Part shown: positions 1-7,541 of the stretch, one piece after another | How the letters are laid out: each line of letters opens with the position of its first letter | Numbering within the stretch: position 1 is the stretch's first letter | DNA from: DSBN01 sp041686355 | GTDB lineage: Bacteria > Spirochaetota > Spirochaetia > DSM-16054 > Sediminispirochaetaceae | Assembly: GCA_041686355.1 (NCBI GenBank) | Contig: JAWLDZ010000029.1 | Location: 1-26,320 of the forward strand | Reading direction: 5' to 3' | Length of the DNA stretch: 26,320 bases | Notes under the pieces: generated by a model | What the model saw: only the letters and a program-made list of their open reading frames with translations | The model's database searches: none | What the model was told of the DNA's origin: nothing | Made by a program: the position numbers and the translations under genes

Positions 1-158
1 TTCCTTTCTTTTGCATCAAAATGGCCTTACTTTAAAAGTAGGATCAATATCAGCGGTTTGACCATTCATACCACTCTGAAACGACTAGGTTTGACCTGCT
101 TATAAATAATCTAAATCCGCACTATGCGGGTTCAAACCAATCGAATCGGAGGATTCAA
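1..158. promoter_or_regulatory. Upstream region with three GGTTTGA(A)CC elements
   Basis: No coding frame is visible here. GGTTTGACC occurs at 55-63 and again at 88-96, 33 bp apart (about three helical turns), and a related inverted copy, GGTTCAAACC (reverse complement GGTTTGAACC), lies at 129-138. An AT-rich TATAAATAAT at 101-110 could hold a -10 box. CCGC/GCGG at 117-129 forms a small hairpin in the presumed leader. A TACTTT-A-AAAGTA palindrome at 28-40 could belong to the 3' end of a gene outside the window. The repeats look like regulator-binding elements, but no regulator can be assigned. Confidence 0.35.
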
Positions 159-665
159 ATGACAAAAACAGAAAAAATGAAACTTTACGCAGGCCGAATA
201 GGTCTGCTCCTGGCCGGCGGTCTGCTGGTATTTGCTGTAATGAGCTTTACCGTTGTGAACAGCGCGAACAAGCAGAATGAACAGTTAACCAAAACTCTGG
301 ACACTTCCCGGTATGAAGCCGGCCGGCTGCTCGCCGACGCTGAAGCACAGTTTGAAAACAGAAACTACGTGAAGGCAAAGGAGTCGCTAAACGCTCTATT
401 TGCAAACCAACCGGGTTCTGAAGAAGCAGCCGAAGGGAAGGCTTTGATGTTGACCGTTGAAAATGCGGAAAAAGCGTCCAACTCGAGCTGGGAAGCTGCC
501 ATGCCCGCCATCAAGCAGGAGTGGGGCGAAGATTTAGCCGCAGAAATGCTGGCAGAAGCGGACGCAGAGAGAGCCGAGCTGGTAGAGAAAATGGACGCGA
601 CCATCAACAACGAGTGGGACAAGGCCAAAGAGAAAGTCAGAGAAAACTGGGAAATGGAGGGCTAA
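159..665 (+). CDS. Small membrane-anchored hypothetical protein
   Basis: A 168-residue protein of unknown function. A short basic N-terminus is followed by one hydrophobic segment (about residues 13-32) that should act as an uncleaved signal anchor, leaving a C-terminal soluble part of about 135 residues outside the cytoplasm. That part is rich in Ala, Glu, Lys and Asn, predicted helical, and contains a TPR-like stretch (AEAQFENRNYVKAKESLNAL, about residues 61-80), a pattern seen in single-pass scaffold or assembly proteins. The ATG is well supported by CGGAGGA at 147-153. The gene stands alone between a repeat-containing upstream region and a strong terminator. I do not recognise a family, and the TPR reading rests on one repeat only. 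Confidence 0.75.
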   Translation: MTKTEKMKLYAGRIGLLLAGGLLVFAVMSFTVVNSANKQNEQLTKTLDTSRYEAGRLLADAEAQFENRNYVKAKESLNALFANQPGSEEAAEGKALMLTVENAEKASNSSWEAAMPAIKQEWGEDLAAEMLAEADAERAELVEKMDATINNEWDKAKEKVRENWEMEG

Positions 666-711
666 ACTCCGGTCCCGTTTCAAAAATATGTCTTGATTCA
701 CACATACTAGC

Positions 712-741
712 AAAAACCCGCTTTAAACGGCGGGTTTTTTT
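712..741 (+). terminator. Rho-independent terminator, probably bidirectional
   Basis: AAAAACCCGC (712-721) pairs with GCGGGTTTTT (730-739) around an 8-nt loop, followed by more T. The A-run before the stem makes it equally usable from the other strand, so it can end both the 159-665 gene and kdpE, whose stop codon lies 17 bp away. Confidence 0.88.
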
Positions 742-757
742 GTGCGGTAAAGCCCTT

Positions 758-1459
758 TCATTCATCCAGCAGGCGGTAGCCTACTCCTATTTCGGTAATT
801 AGGTAACGGGGTTGGGTGGGGTCCGGTTCGATTTTTCGGCGGAGATTGGCCATAAACACGCGCAAGTATTGTGATTCTCCTTCACTGGAGGGGCCCCATA
901 TCTCCTTTAGTATGAAGCGGTGGGTTAAGACCTTTCCGGCATGCTTGGCCAGAAGAGCTACGATTTTATACTCGGTGGGGGTAAGGTGCACCGCCTGTCC
1001 GCTTGCTTTTACCCGTCTATGTTCCATATCCACTATTAAATCGCCTACTCGAAATTCAGTGTTCTGACCTGGGTTTTCCGATCCGCTCATTTGGGAATGC
1101 CGCAGGGCAACTCGGATGCGGGCCAGCAGTTCTCCGATACTGAAGGGTTTGGTCAGATAGTCGTCGGCACCGCTGTCCAGGGCCTCTATCTTGGACCGCT
1201 CCTGCTCACGAGCGGAGACCACCACAATTGGAATACGGCTCCAGCTGCGCAGCTGACGAATAACCTCTATTCCATCGATATCCGGCAGGCCGAGATCCAG
1301 CAGAATGAGGTCCGGCATATGCGAAGCAGTCATGGATATCGCCTCAGCCCCTTTTTCAACCAGCAAGAGCCGATAGTCGTGGTTTTTAAGGGAGGTTCGG
1401 AGAAAGTTTTTTATTGGGGGGTCATCTTCGACGACCAACACCAAGGGTTTAGTTTCCAT
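758..1459 (-). CDS. kdpE: KdpE-type OmpR/PhoB family response regulator
   Basis: A 233-residue response regulator, partner of the KdpD sensor kinase encoded just upstream; in other bacteria KdpDE activates potassium-uptake genes under K+ limitation or osmotic stress. The receiver domain (about residues 5-118) has the acidic pocket E11-D12-D13, phospho-acceptor D55 in LILLDLGLPD, the S/T switch S82 and K104 in LTKPF. The C-terminal winged helix (about 135-230) shows the OmpR-type LTPTEYKIVALLAKHAGKVL and LRRKIEPDP...LITEIGVGYRL motifs. An in-frame start exists further upstream, but the ATG at 1459 follows GGAGGAG and matches family N termini. The gene overlaps the kdpD stop by 11 bp, so the two are translationally coupled. 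Assignment to KdpE rather than another OmpR regulator rests on the neighbour. Confidence 0.93.
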   Translation of the reverse strand: METKPLVLVVEDDPPIKNFLRTSLKNHDYRLLLVEKGAEAISMTASHMPDLILLDLGLPDIDGIEVIRQLRSWSRIPIVVVSAREQERSKIEALDSGADDYLTKPFSIGELLARIRVALRHSQMSGSENPGQNTEFRVGDLIVDMEHRRVKASGQAVHLTPTEYKIVALLAKHAGKVLTHRFILKEIWGPSSEGESQYLRVFMANLRRKIEPDPTQPRYLITEIGVGYRLLDE

Positions 1460-4332
1460 ACTTCTCCTCCGACAGCGACTGATTCGAGAGTTGAGCTGGA
1501 ATGGTAAAGATGAACTCGGCTCCACCTGAGTTAGATCGAGCAAGCTCCATAGTACCTTGGTGGATTTCTATGATCGATTTACAGATGGAAAGCCCTAAAC
1601 CAAGCCCCCGCCGCTGGTCTTCATCACTCTTGAGGGTAAAGAAGCGGTCGAATACTTTTTCCCGGTACTTAGAGGGAATTCCGGGGCCGTTGTCGATGAC
1701 TCGGAATTCTATCTTTTTGTCTTGCTTCTGAGTTATATGGATGAGAATGGTGGAGCCCTTCGGGGTATAGCGGAGAGCGTTGTCGAGGAGGTTGATCAAA
1801 ACTTGCTGAACAAGACCCACATCCGCCGGGACAAATAAGGGCTCTTCGGGCAGCTCAACTTTTAGATGGTGTTCTGTGGCCCGTGTACGAACCTTACTCA
1901 GTACTCCTGCGATAATGTCATCAACCAATTCACTCTCCCGGTTTAATACGAAGCTCGTGCCCTCGACCTTCGCCAAACTCAGCAGATTTTCTATCAATTG
2001 GGTGAGCCATGCGGCATCCTGCTGTATGTTCTTTAGCAGCTCGGAGCGGCTCTCGCTGTTCAGTTGTTCCCAATCGTATAAAAGCGTGCTGCTGGATCCG
2101 GTTATGGAAGCCAGGGGAGATCGCAGGTCATGGGATATAGCTCGCAGCAGATTGCTTCGCAAGCGTTCCCGTTCAATCTCGATCCTCGAGTTCTCCTGAG
2201 CTTCCGCCAGGTTCTCCCGGTCTAGGGCCAGAGCGATTTGGGCGGCTACAGCTTCCAACATGGAGTTACGGCTGTCATCCGGNNNNNNNNNNNNNNNNNN
2301 NNNNNNNNNNNNNNNNNNNNNNNNNNNNNNNNNNNNNNNNNNNNNNNNNNNNNNNNNNNNNNNNNNNNNNNNNNNNNNNNNNCCTCGAGTTCTCCTGAGC
2401 TTCCGCCAGGTTCTCCCGGTCTAGGGCCAGAGCGATTTGGGCGGCTACAGCTTCCAACATGGAGTTACGGCTGTCATCCGGAATTGTGCGGGATGCATCA
2501 ACACCAAGTACTCCCAGCACCCGGTTGTGAGTTTGAATTGGAAAATACAGTCCTTGGGCTTCACTGAAATGGTCGCTCCCGCTGCCGGCCGGCTGGGTAT
2601 GTGCAAAGCTCCATTCGGCGGCCTTTTTTTCCTGGGGAGCTTTGAACTGTTCAGCTTGTCGGCTGTCCGGTCCGAGGTGGTAACTGATCAGTTGCTCAGA
2701 ACCCTCTTTTGGAACATATACTACCATACCCACATTAAAAATCCCGGACAGGTGTTCGAGGGCCGCCATTATTACTGCCCGAGTACCGGTAGCCTGAAGC
2801 AAGCTGCGGCTTATCCGGTAGAGAACCTCAGTACGCTGTTCACGAACATCCGCCGCTTTAGCTTCACGCTTTTCGCGGTTCACCAGTTCGCTGGTGATGA
2901 GCGCTACTATAAACAGGACCGGAAATATCACCAGATACTGGGGATCGCTGACTACAAAGGTGTACCGCGGCTCGGTGAACAAAAAGTTGAACAGCAGCAC
3001 CGACACAACCGATGAGGCTACCCCAATCCACCTGCCGCCGGAAAGCGAAACCAGCACAACTCCCAGTAAAAACACCATAATAATATTGGCTTCACTCAGC
3101 CCTAGAATATCAAACAAAATAGCCAACAGGGTAGCTCCGGAGAGTAGCAAAAGCTGCTTAAAGAAAGTCACCATAGGAAACTTGCTTCGGTGATCCTTCT
3201 GGGGGTGAATCCCTTCCAAAGGAGCGGTGGAGATGAAGCGTGTGCGGTGATAGTCGCTCGGAAAACCCGGGATCACCTGAATCTCCGCCCACGGAATTAG
3301 GTGAAGGAGTTTTTGAACGGTATCGGCTTTAATCCATGAATAGGGGAAATTACGGGCCTGTTCTCGGCCAATAGCGATCCGGTGAATGTTCCGCATGGAG
3401 GCATACTCGGCGACCGCGCCGGCGACATTGCGGCCCTGGATGATGACGACCTCCGCCCCTAACTGTTCTGCAAGCTGAAGGTTGGCCCTAAGCTGCTGAG
3501 CGGCGGCCTTTCTTTTAGTTTGTGCTGTGTGCCGTGAAGACCTGCCGGATTGGGGTTTGCGGGCTGTTCGGCGGGTTTCTACATGCACTGCCACCAAACG
3601 GGCATTTACCGTTTTAGCCGCCCGAGCGGCAACCTGGATGACCCTGCGGGAAGAGAGGGCCGGACTAATGCACACCAGCAGATATTCGTTGGAAGGCAGA
3701 ACTCTGATGTCGTGGGTCCTAATGTCGCCTTCTTGGGCTGTAGCAGAGAAACCTATGTGACCTGAGCTGAACTCGAGGGCCGCCTGGCGCAGGTTCTTAA
3801 GTGTGGTCTCATTAAAAAGTTGAGTCCGGTTTTGATGGGCCTGCTCATCGGTGTAAATTTTCCGGGAAACGAATCGCTTGAGGAGCTCCTCCGGTTCGAT
3901 ATCAATAAACTCCAACTGATAGGTGTGAGCGAATATTTTATCTTCGATTGGCGGGTAGTTGAGCAGAGATGAGGGCAGGCTAAGGTTTTGCCGGATCATC
4001 TCCAGGTCATAAACATTTAAGGTAGTATAGATGTTGAAGCCCTTTGAAAGGAGTGTGTCGATTGTTTTTTGGTTGGTACATAAATCGTCTATCAAAATTA
4101 CCTGGGCTGTGCGGGCAAGTGCAGCTTCAACAAGGTTTGGGGAATCCGCAGTAGAGAGAAACTCCAGGTCTTGAGCCAGCATGAAGGTCTCGGGCCGGGT
4201 GTGCGGAGAAAGCGAGCCCAGCACCACATCAAAGCCCAGGGCTTTCTGACGCAGTGCGGCCTGCAGCATTGTATATGTCTTGCCGCTGCCGTCAGCGTAT
4301 CCGAAGAATATCTTCAGTTTTCCTTCATTCAT
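1449..4332 (-). CDS. kdpD: KdpD potassium-sensing histidine kinase (contains an assembly gap)
   Basis: Collapsing the 100-N gap and the duplicated 99 bp (see 2184-2481) restores one frame of exactly 894 codons, the usual KdpD length. Domains in order: N-terminal KdpD domain (1-205) with Walker A GYADGSGKT (11-19); universal-stress-protein domain (about 215-355); a four-helix membrane block (about 390-482); GAF-like domain (about 500-645); HisKA with H-box ISHDLRSP (His668); and HATPase with N-box LINLLDNALRYTP, DNGPGIP and GLGLGLS. The N-terminal domain is odd: the family's DELAHTN..G.RH region is reduced to IDDLCTNQ (81-88) and about ten residues are missing before the TTLNVYDLE stretch. The kinase should phosphorylate the adjacent KdpE. 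The start at 4332 has only a weak Shine-Dalgarno. trkH diverges from it and no kdpFABC is present in the window. Confidence 0.93.
2184..2282. repeat. 99-bp duplicate flanking a scaffold gap, left copy
   Basis: These 99 bases are identical to 2383-2481 on the other side of the N run. They lie inside kdpD, and merging the two copies restores the frame, so this is a contig-end overlap that the scaffolder failed to join, not a biological repeat. Confidence 0.95.
2283..2382. other. Assembly gap of 100 N
   Basis: A run of exactly 100 N, the usual placeholder for an unknown gap length. Given the identical 99-bp flanks, the true gap size is probably minus 99, so no sequence is missing. Confidence 0.97.
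2383..2481. repeat. 99-bp duplicate flanking a scaffold gap, right copy
   Basis: Identical to 2184-2282. It encodes the GAF-to-HisKA linker of KdpD (around LEAVAAQIALALDRENLAEA), which would otherwise appear twice. Confidence 0.95.
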
Positions 4333-4368
4333 CTCTGGTGTTATGATGGCATAAAAATATTTGTTTGG

Positions 4369-4389
4369 GTATAAAGATCGTATAAAGAT
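4369..4389. promoter_or_regulatory. Candidate KdpE operator: direct repeat with 11-bp period
   Basis: GTATAAAGAT occurs at 4369-4378 and exactly again at 4380-4389; on the other strand it reads ATCTTTATAC twice. An 11-bp repeat period is the normal layout for tandem binding of OmpR/PhoB-family dimers, and the TTTATAC core resembles, from memory, the T-rich TTTATAC part of the E. coli KdpE site at kdpFABC. It lies between the divergent kdpD and trkH genes, so it could control either or both. Binding by KdpE is inferred. Confidence 0.55.
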
Positions 4390-4403
4390 TACCTAAATAC
4401 AAA

Positions 4404-4433
4404 TTGACCGTACTCTGTCTCTCAACATACAGT
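4404..4433 (+). promoter_or_regulatory. Possible trkH promoter
   Basis: TTGACC (4404-4409) and TACAGT (4428-4433) are 18 bp apart. The -10-like box ends 6 nt before the GTG at 4440, which would give a leaderless or nearly leaderless trkH mRNA. The direct repeat at 4369-4389 would sit just upstream of the -35 box, a normal activator position. Confidence 0.4.
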
Positions 4434-4439
4434 TGCGCT

Positions 4440-5885
4440 GTGAGTATACGTACCATTGTCCGCGGACTTTCAGCCTTGTTATTGGGCTTTTCCCTCAGTT
4501 TTCTGGCACCGATAGTAACTGCACTCTACTACGGCGAGCCCCTCACCCCCTTTCTCATTCCAAGCCTAATTCTTATCGGCGTATCGGGAATGCTCCTGCT
4601 GCTGATTCCCCGCCGAAGCTCCACCTACTTTACCCGTGACAGTTTTGCTATCGTTACTCTGTTCTGGACCATGGTGTGCATAGTTGGGGCGGTACCATTT
4701 GTGCTTAGTGTAGACGGGATTGGCTGGGTGGATGCCTTGTTTGAGGCGGCCAGCGGTTTTACAACTACCGGGGCCACCATCTATTCCGATGTGGAGGTAC
4801 TGCCGAAGTCTCTTTTATTATGGCGTTCCTTAACCCATTGGCTGGGTGGAATGGGAATTATTGTGCTGGCGGTAGCTGTCCTTCCCATACTAGGCGTCAG
4901 CGGCTTTCGCTTGATGAGCGCCGAAGCCCCTGGACCGGATATTGAAAAGCTTACGCCGCGGATTTCCCATACCGCCCGGGTATTCTGGTTAATCTATTTC
5001 GGCTTTACTGTTGTAGAGACCGCGCTTCTCATCTTCGGGGGGATGGGGGTGTTTGATGCAATCAATCATACCTTTGCTACCCTGGCCACAGGCGGATTTT
5101 CTACGAAAAACGCAAGTATCGCTGCCTTCAACAGCTCCTATATCGAATGGGTAGTCACCCTGTTTATGTTTCTGTCGGGGATTAACTTTGCATTGTATTT
5201 TCGGGCACTCACCGGCCGCTTCGATATCATCCGTAATAACAGCGAACTGAAGGCCTATGTGTTTCTGTTTACCCTTGCAGTAGGAATTGTGGCGGCGGGC
5301 CTGTACTTTACCGGTGAGTACACGGGGCTTGAAACGGTATTTCGCTATGGTGCGTTTCAAGTTGCCACCCTGATGACCTCAACCGGGTTTGCCACCGCCG
5401 ACTACACCTTATGGCCGATGCTTCCCCAGGGCATGCTGCTCCTGATGCTTTTTATTGGCGGCTGTGTGGGTTCCACCAGCGGAGGCATTAAGATGATGCA
5501 TGTGACCGTCATGATTAAAACCGCCGCCAAACAGCTGCGATCGCTGGTCTATCCCCGGGGAGTGTTTCCGATTCGCTTAAATAAAAAACCCCTGGATAAT
5601 GCAATCGTAACTGCAGTCTCCGGATTTGTGTTTCTGTATATTGTGTTTGTGGTTATCTCAACCATTGTGGTCGTATCGAGCGGCACCGATTTTACCACCG
5701 CCTTAACAGCCTCGCTGGCCTGTATTGGAAACATTGGTCCCGGCTTTGGCGATGTAGGCCCAGCCTCGAATTTCGCCTTTTTCCCCGACTATGTAAAGCT
5801 CTGGTTAGCCGCCATTATGATCCTTGGGCGCTTAGAAATTTACACCGTACTGATTCTATTTACCCCGTTTTTTTATCATAAGTAG
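4440..5885 (+). CDS. trkH: TrkH-family potassium uptake protein
   Basis: An integral inner-membrane K+ translocating subunit of 481 residues from the GTG at 4440. All four pore-loop filter motifs of the TrkH/KtrB superfamily are visible: TTTGAT (108-113), ATGGFST (216-222), TSTGFAT (313-319) and GNIGPGFGD (430-438). The sequence also carries the usual CVGSTSGGIK and MILGRLEIYTV stretches. A frame extension to a TTG at 4404 exists, but the N terminus from 4440 (SIRTIVRGL) lines up with E. coli TrkH, and 4404-4409 looks like a -35 box. There is no Shine-Dalgarno. Trk channels normally need a TrkA/KtrA nucleotide-binding partner, which is not encoded here. The divergent kdpDE pair suggests K+-responsive control. 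It converges on the MerR gene with 11 bp between stops. Confidence 0.94.
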   Translation: MSIRTIVRGLSALLLGFSLSFLAPIVTALYYGEPLTPFLIPSLILIGVSGMLLLLIPRRSSTYFTRDSFAIVTLFWTMVCIVGAVPFVLSVDGIGWVDALFEAASGFTTTGATIYSDVEVLPKSLLLWRSLTHWLGGMGIIVLAVAVLPILGVSGFRLMSAEAPGPDIEKLTPRISHTARVFWLIYFGFTVVETALLIFGGMGVFDAINHTFATLATGGFSTKNASIAAFNSSYIEWVVTLFMFLSGINFALYFRALTGRFDIIRNNSELKAYVFLFTLAVGIVAAGLYFTGEYTGLETVFRYGAFQVATLMTSTGFATADYTLWPMLPQGMLLLMLFIGGCVGSTSGGIKMMHVTVMIKTAAKQLRSLVYPRGVFPIRLNKKPLDNAIVTAVSGFVFLYIVFVVISTIVVVSSGTDFTTALTASLACIGNIGPGFGDVGPASNFAFFPDYVKLWLAAIMILGRLEIYTVLILFTPFFYHK

Positions 5886-5896
5886 TAAAGTGCGGG

Positions 5897-6706
5897 TTAT
5901 TTCAGAATCACCGGGACCTGAACCTCGGTAAGCCAGTCCTCCGGGTCGTCACGGTCCCATATCCCGTGAATGTAGGATTCCCTGGGATTATCGGCGGGCT
6001 GATATCCGTTTTCGTGAATCCAGGTAAAGAGCCGGTTGTAGGTGTCCTGCAGGCTCCGGTACGGACCGTGGTGCTGCAGGCAGGCGGCCTGGGGGACGGC
6101 GGAGATAGTTTTGAACTTGACCTTTTCCGATTCCCTGCAAGGGGCCACCACCGCCTCGCAAATTTCTACATCGATGTCGCTGTCGCGGTATTCGCCGTCA
6201 TGGTAGATGGTAAAGCAGTACTCCGGTTCCCGGCATACCGCTCCCACCGATTCCATATACTCCCCCATTTTGGGTACGATGTCGAAGTACGTGTCGTAAC
6301 TCGGCACCACCGTGCGCATAGAAGCTACTGTCACCTCGGGTAATTGTTTCATTGTTACATTCGTCTGCATGTTCTGCCCTCCTTCGAGCTGAATAAGATA
6401 CTCCCGCAGCTGCTCAAGCCGGTTCTGAGACTCCTGAATATGCTGCTGCAGCCGCTGTTTCTGCTGTTGCAGTATGCACGTTGCATGTGCGTTTTCATTC
6501 AGAAGCGTGCCAATTTCATCCAACGGCAGGCCCAGGGCCTTGAGCTTGAGGATTTTGCGAATCCGAGGCAGCTGGCTGCCGCTGTAGTAGCGGTAACCGG
6601 TCCAATCGTCCACTCTGTCCGGTTTTAGTAGTCCGATTCGGTCGTAGTGGCGAAGGGTCTTGGGAGTTATCCTGTTAATCCTTGAAAATTCTCCTATCGA
6701 ATACAT
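5897..6706 (-). CDS. MerR-family regulator with GyrI-like effector domain
   Basis: A transcription factor of 269 residues from the ATG at 6706, of BmrR/TipA type. The N-terminal MerR helix-turn-helix and wing (YSIGEFSRINRITPKTLRHY, then IGLLKP and GYRYY) is followed by a Gln-rich dimerisation coiled coil (about residues 75-110) and a C-terminal GyrI-like ligand-binding domain (about 118-269) with the typical GPYRSLQDTYNRLFTWI and YIHGIWD stretches. Such domains bind amphipathic or cationic small molecules in related proteins; the ligand here is unknown. The in-frame GTG at 6712 is less likely because AGGAG upstream is correctly spaced for the ATG at 6706. The gene's own promoter has a 19-bp spacer with a central dyad, implying autoregulation. 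The divergent neighbour at 6799 is a possible second target. Confidence 0.9.
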   Translation of the reverse strand: MYSIGEFSRINRITPKTLRHYDRIGLLKPDRVDDWTGYRYYSGSQLPRIRKILKLKALGLPLDEIGTLLNENAHATCILQQQKQRLQQHIQESQNRLEQLREYLIQLEGGQNMQTNVTMKQLPEVTVASMRTVVPSYDTYFDIVPKMGEYMESVGAVCREPEYCFTIYHDGEYRDSDIDVEICEAVVAPCRESEKVKFKTISAVPQAACLQHHGPYRSLQDTYNRLFTWIHENGYQPADNPRESYIHGIWDRDDPEDWLTEVQVPVILK

Positions 6707-6734
6707 ACTCACTCCTGCGCAAGAGGTATTTTAG

Positions 6735-6765
6735 AGTATAGAGTTTGCCCTTAGGGCAGAGTCAA
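6735..6765 (-). promoter_or_regulatory. MerR-type promoter with 19-bp spacer and central dyad
   Basis: On the minus strand TTGACT (6760-6765) and TATACT (6735-6740) are separated by 19 bp (6741-6759), the over-long spacer characteristic of MerR-activated promoters. The perfect palindrome TGCCCT-A-AGGGCA sits in the spacer at 6746-6758 and extends to a 23-bp imperfect dyad, 6741-6763, with two mismatched pairs. The predicted leader to the ATG at 6706 is about 22 nt and includes the AGGAG site. Confidence 0.8.
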
Positions 6766-6791
6766 GACAGAATAGAAAAATGTGTTATAAT
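6764..6791 (+). promoter_or_regulatory. Possible promoter for the 6799 gene
   Basis: A perfect TATAAT lies at 6786-6791, 7 nt before the ATG at 6799. A weak -35 match, AAGACA (6764-6769), is 16 bp upstream and overlaps the -35 box of the divergent MerR promoter, so the two promoters should interfere. With no Shine-Dalgarno before the ATG, the mRNA may be leaderless. Confidence 0.45.
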
Positions 6792-6798
6792 AATCAGC

Positions 6799-7503
6799 AT
6801 GAAATCAAAGCTCGTCTCCCGCTGTTGTAGTATGCCTCTGCCAAAGACAGTCACAAGAGGTGCCGTTATACTTGTAGTGCTGCTCTTCTCTTCCCCTATG
6901 CTGTTTTCAATCGACTTCCAGGGTGTTGAAGTGGATTATTCCCTCCGGATAATCGAATCGGAACAGTCCGACCTGGAGGACGATTCAACGGGGATGGTAT
7001 GGACCAATGTGTTTGCTGTTCGCCTTCCGATTGAGCTGCCCCATCCAAGGCTTTCCTTTGTACCGGGTGTCTCGTTTACCAGTATGTATTATCGTTACGA
7101 TGCTGAGCTTCAAAGAGCAGTACCAACTGATGTTGAGTGGCGCGAGCTTACTGCGCTAGTCCCGATTCTTGATTTTAATCTGCGCTGGGAATTTGCTAAG
7201 AATAAATGGGGGCGTTATTCCGCGGAGGCCGGCTTGGGGTTTAATTTGCCGCTTCCGGTAAAAACCTGGGAGAGCGGTGCGGCGGGCAACTCCGGCAAAA
7301 TTCTACCCGCGCTGTACTCTGACGCTCAATTTGTGCTGCCGGAGCTTGCAGTTCAAGCTGCCTGGCCTCTGACCGAGAAGTTTGACCTGTTCTTACGCTT
7401 TTCAGGCTATGTGCCGATATACCACGCCTGGGACGGAAAGGGCCTGCCCTTTACGGACGGGCTGACGGGCAGCATTCACCTGGGAGCCTACTTCCCCTTC
7501 TAA
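6799..7503 (+). CDS. Probable outer-membrane or periplasmic beta-rich protein
   Basis: A 234-residue protein from the ATG at 6799. A basic N-terminus and a hydrophobic segment (about residues 20-33, ending SSPMLFS) form a signal peptide. The mature part alternates polar and hydrophobic residues in many short strands (for example LSFVPGVSFTSMYYRY and FDLFLRFSGYVPIY) and ends in Phe (GAYFPF), as outer-membrane beta-barrels do. I recognise no specific family. An in-frame TTG at 6745 would place the start inside the MerR operator and is unlikely. An ATG at 6832 would also keep the hydrophobic segment and cannot be excluded. It is divergent from the MerR regulator and may be controlled by it. Confidence 0.65.
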   Translation: MKSKLVSRCCSMPLPKTVTRGAVILVVLLFSSPMLFSIDFQGVEVDYSLRIIESEQSDLEDDSTGMVWTNVFAVRLPIELPHPRLSFVPGVSFTSMYYRYDAELQRAVPTDVEWRELTALVPILDFNLRWEFAKNKWGRYSAEAGLGFNLPLPVKTWESGAAGNSGKILPALYSDAQFVLPELAVQAAWPLTEKFDLFLRFSGYVPIYHAWDGKGLPFTDGLTGSIHLGAYFPF

Positions 7504-7541
7504 TTGTAACTTGTGCACAAGGGTGACTTGTGTGCAGAGGG

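Noticed and set aside
2184..2481. A genuine 99-bp tandem duplication inside kdpD
   Set aside because: The copies are identical and separated by exactly 100 N, and a real duplication would repeat part of the GAF-HisKA linker that occurs once in the family.
1449..4332. Two separate histidine-kinase genes, one truncated on each side of the N run
   Set aside because: Merging the identical 99-bp flanks gives a single 894-codon frame with the full KdpD domain order.
4404..4439. TTG at 4404 as the trkH start
   Set aside because: No ribosome-binding site, the added residues do not look like TrkH, and the TTG is better explained as part of a -35 box.
6745..6798. TTG at 6745 as the start of the envelope protein
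   Set aside because: It would place the N terminus in the MerR operator and upstream of the TATAAT box, and would add a polar stretch before the signal peptide.
7510..7536. CTTGTGCACAAG palindrome followed by CTTGTGTGCA between the 6799 gene and the symporter
   Set aside because: The stem has no room for a loop and no T-run, so I could not support a terminator or operator.
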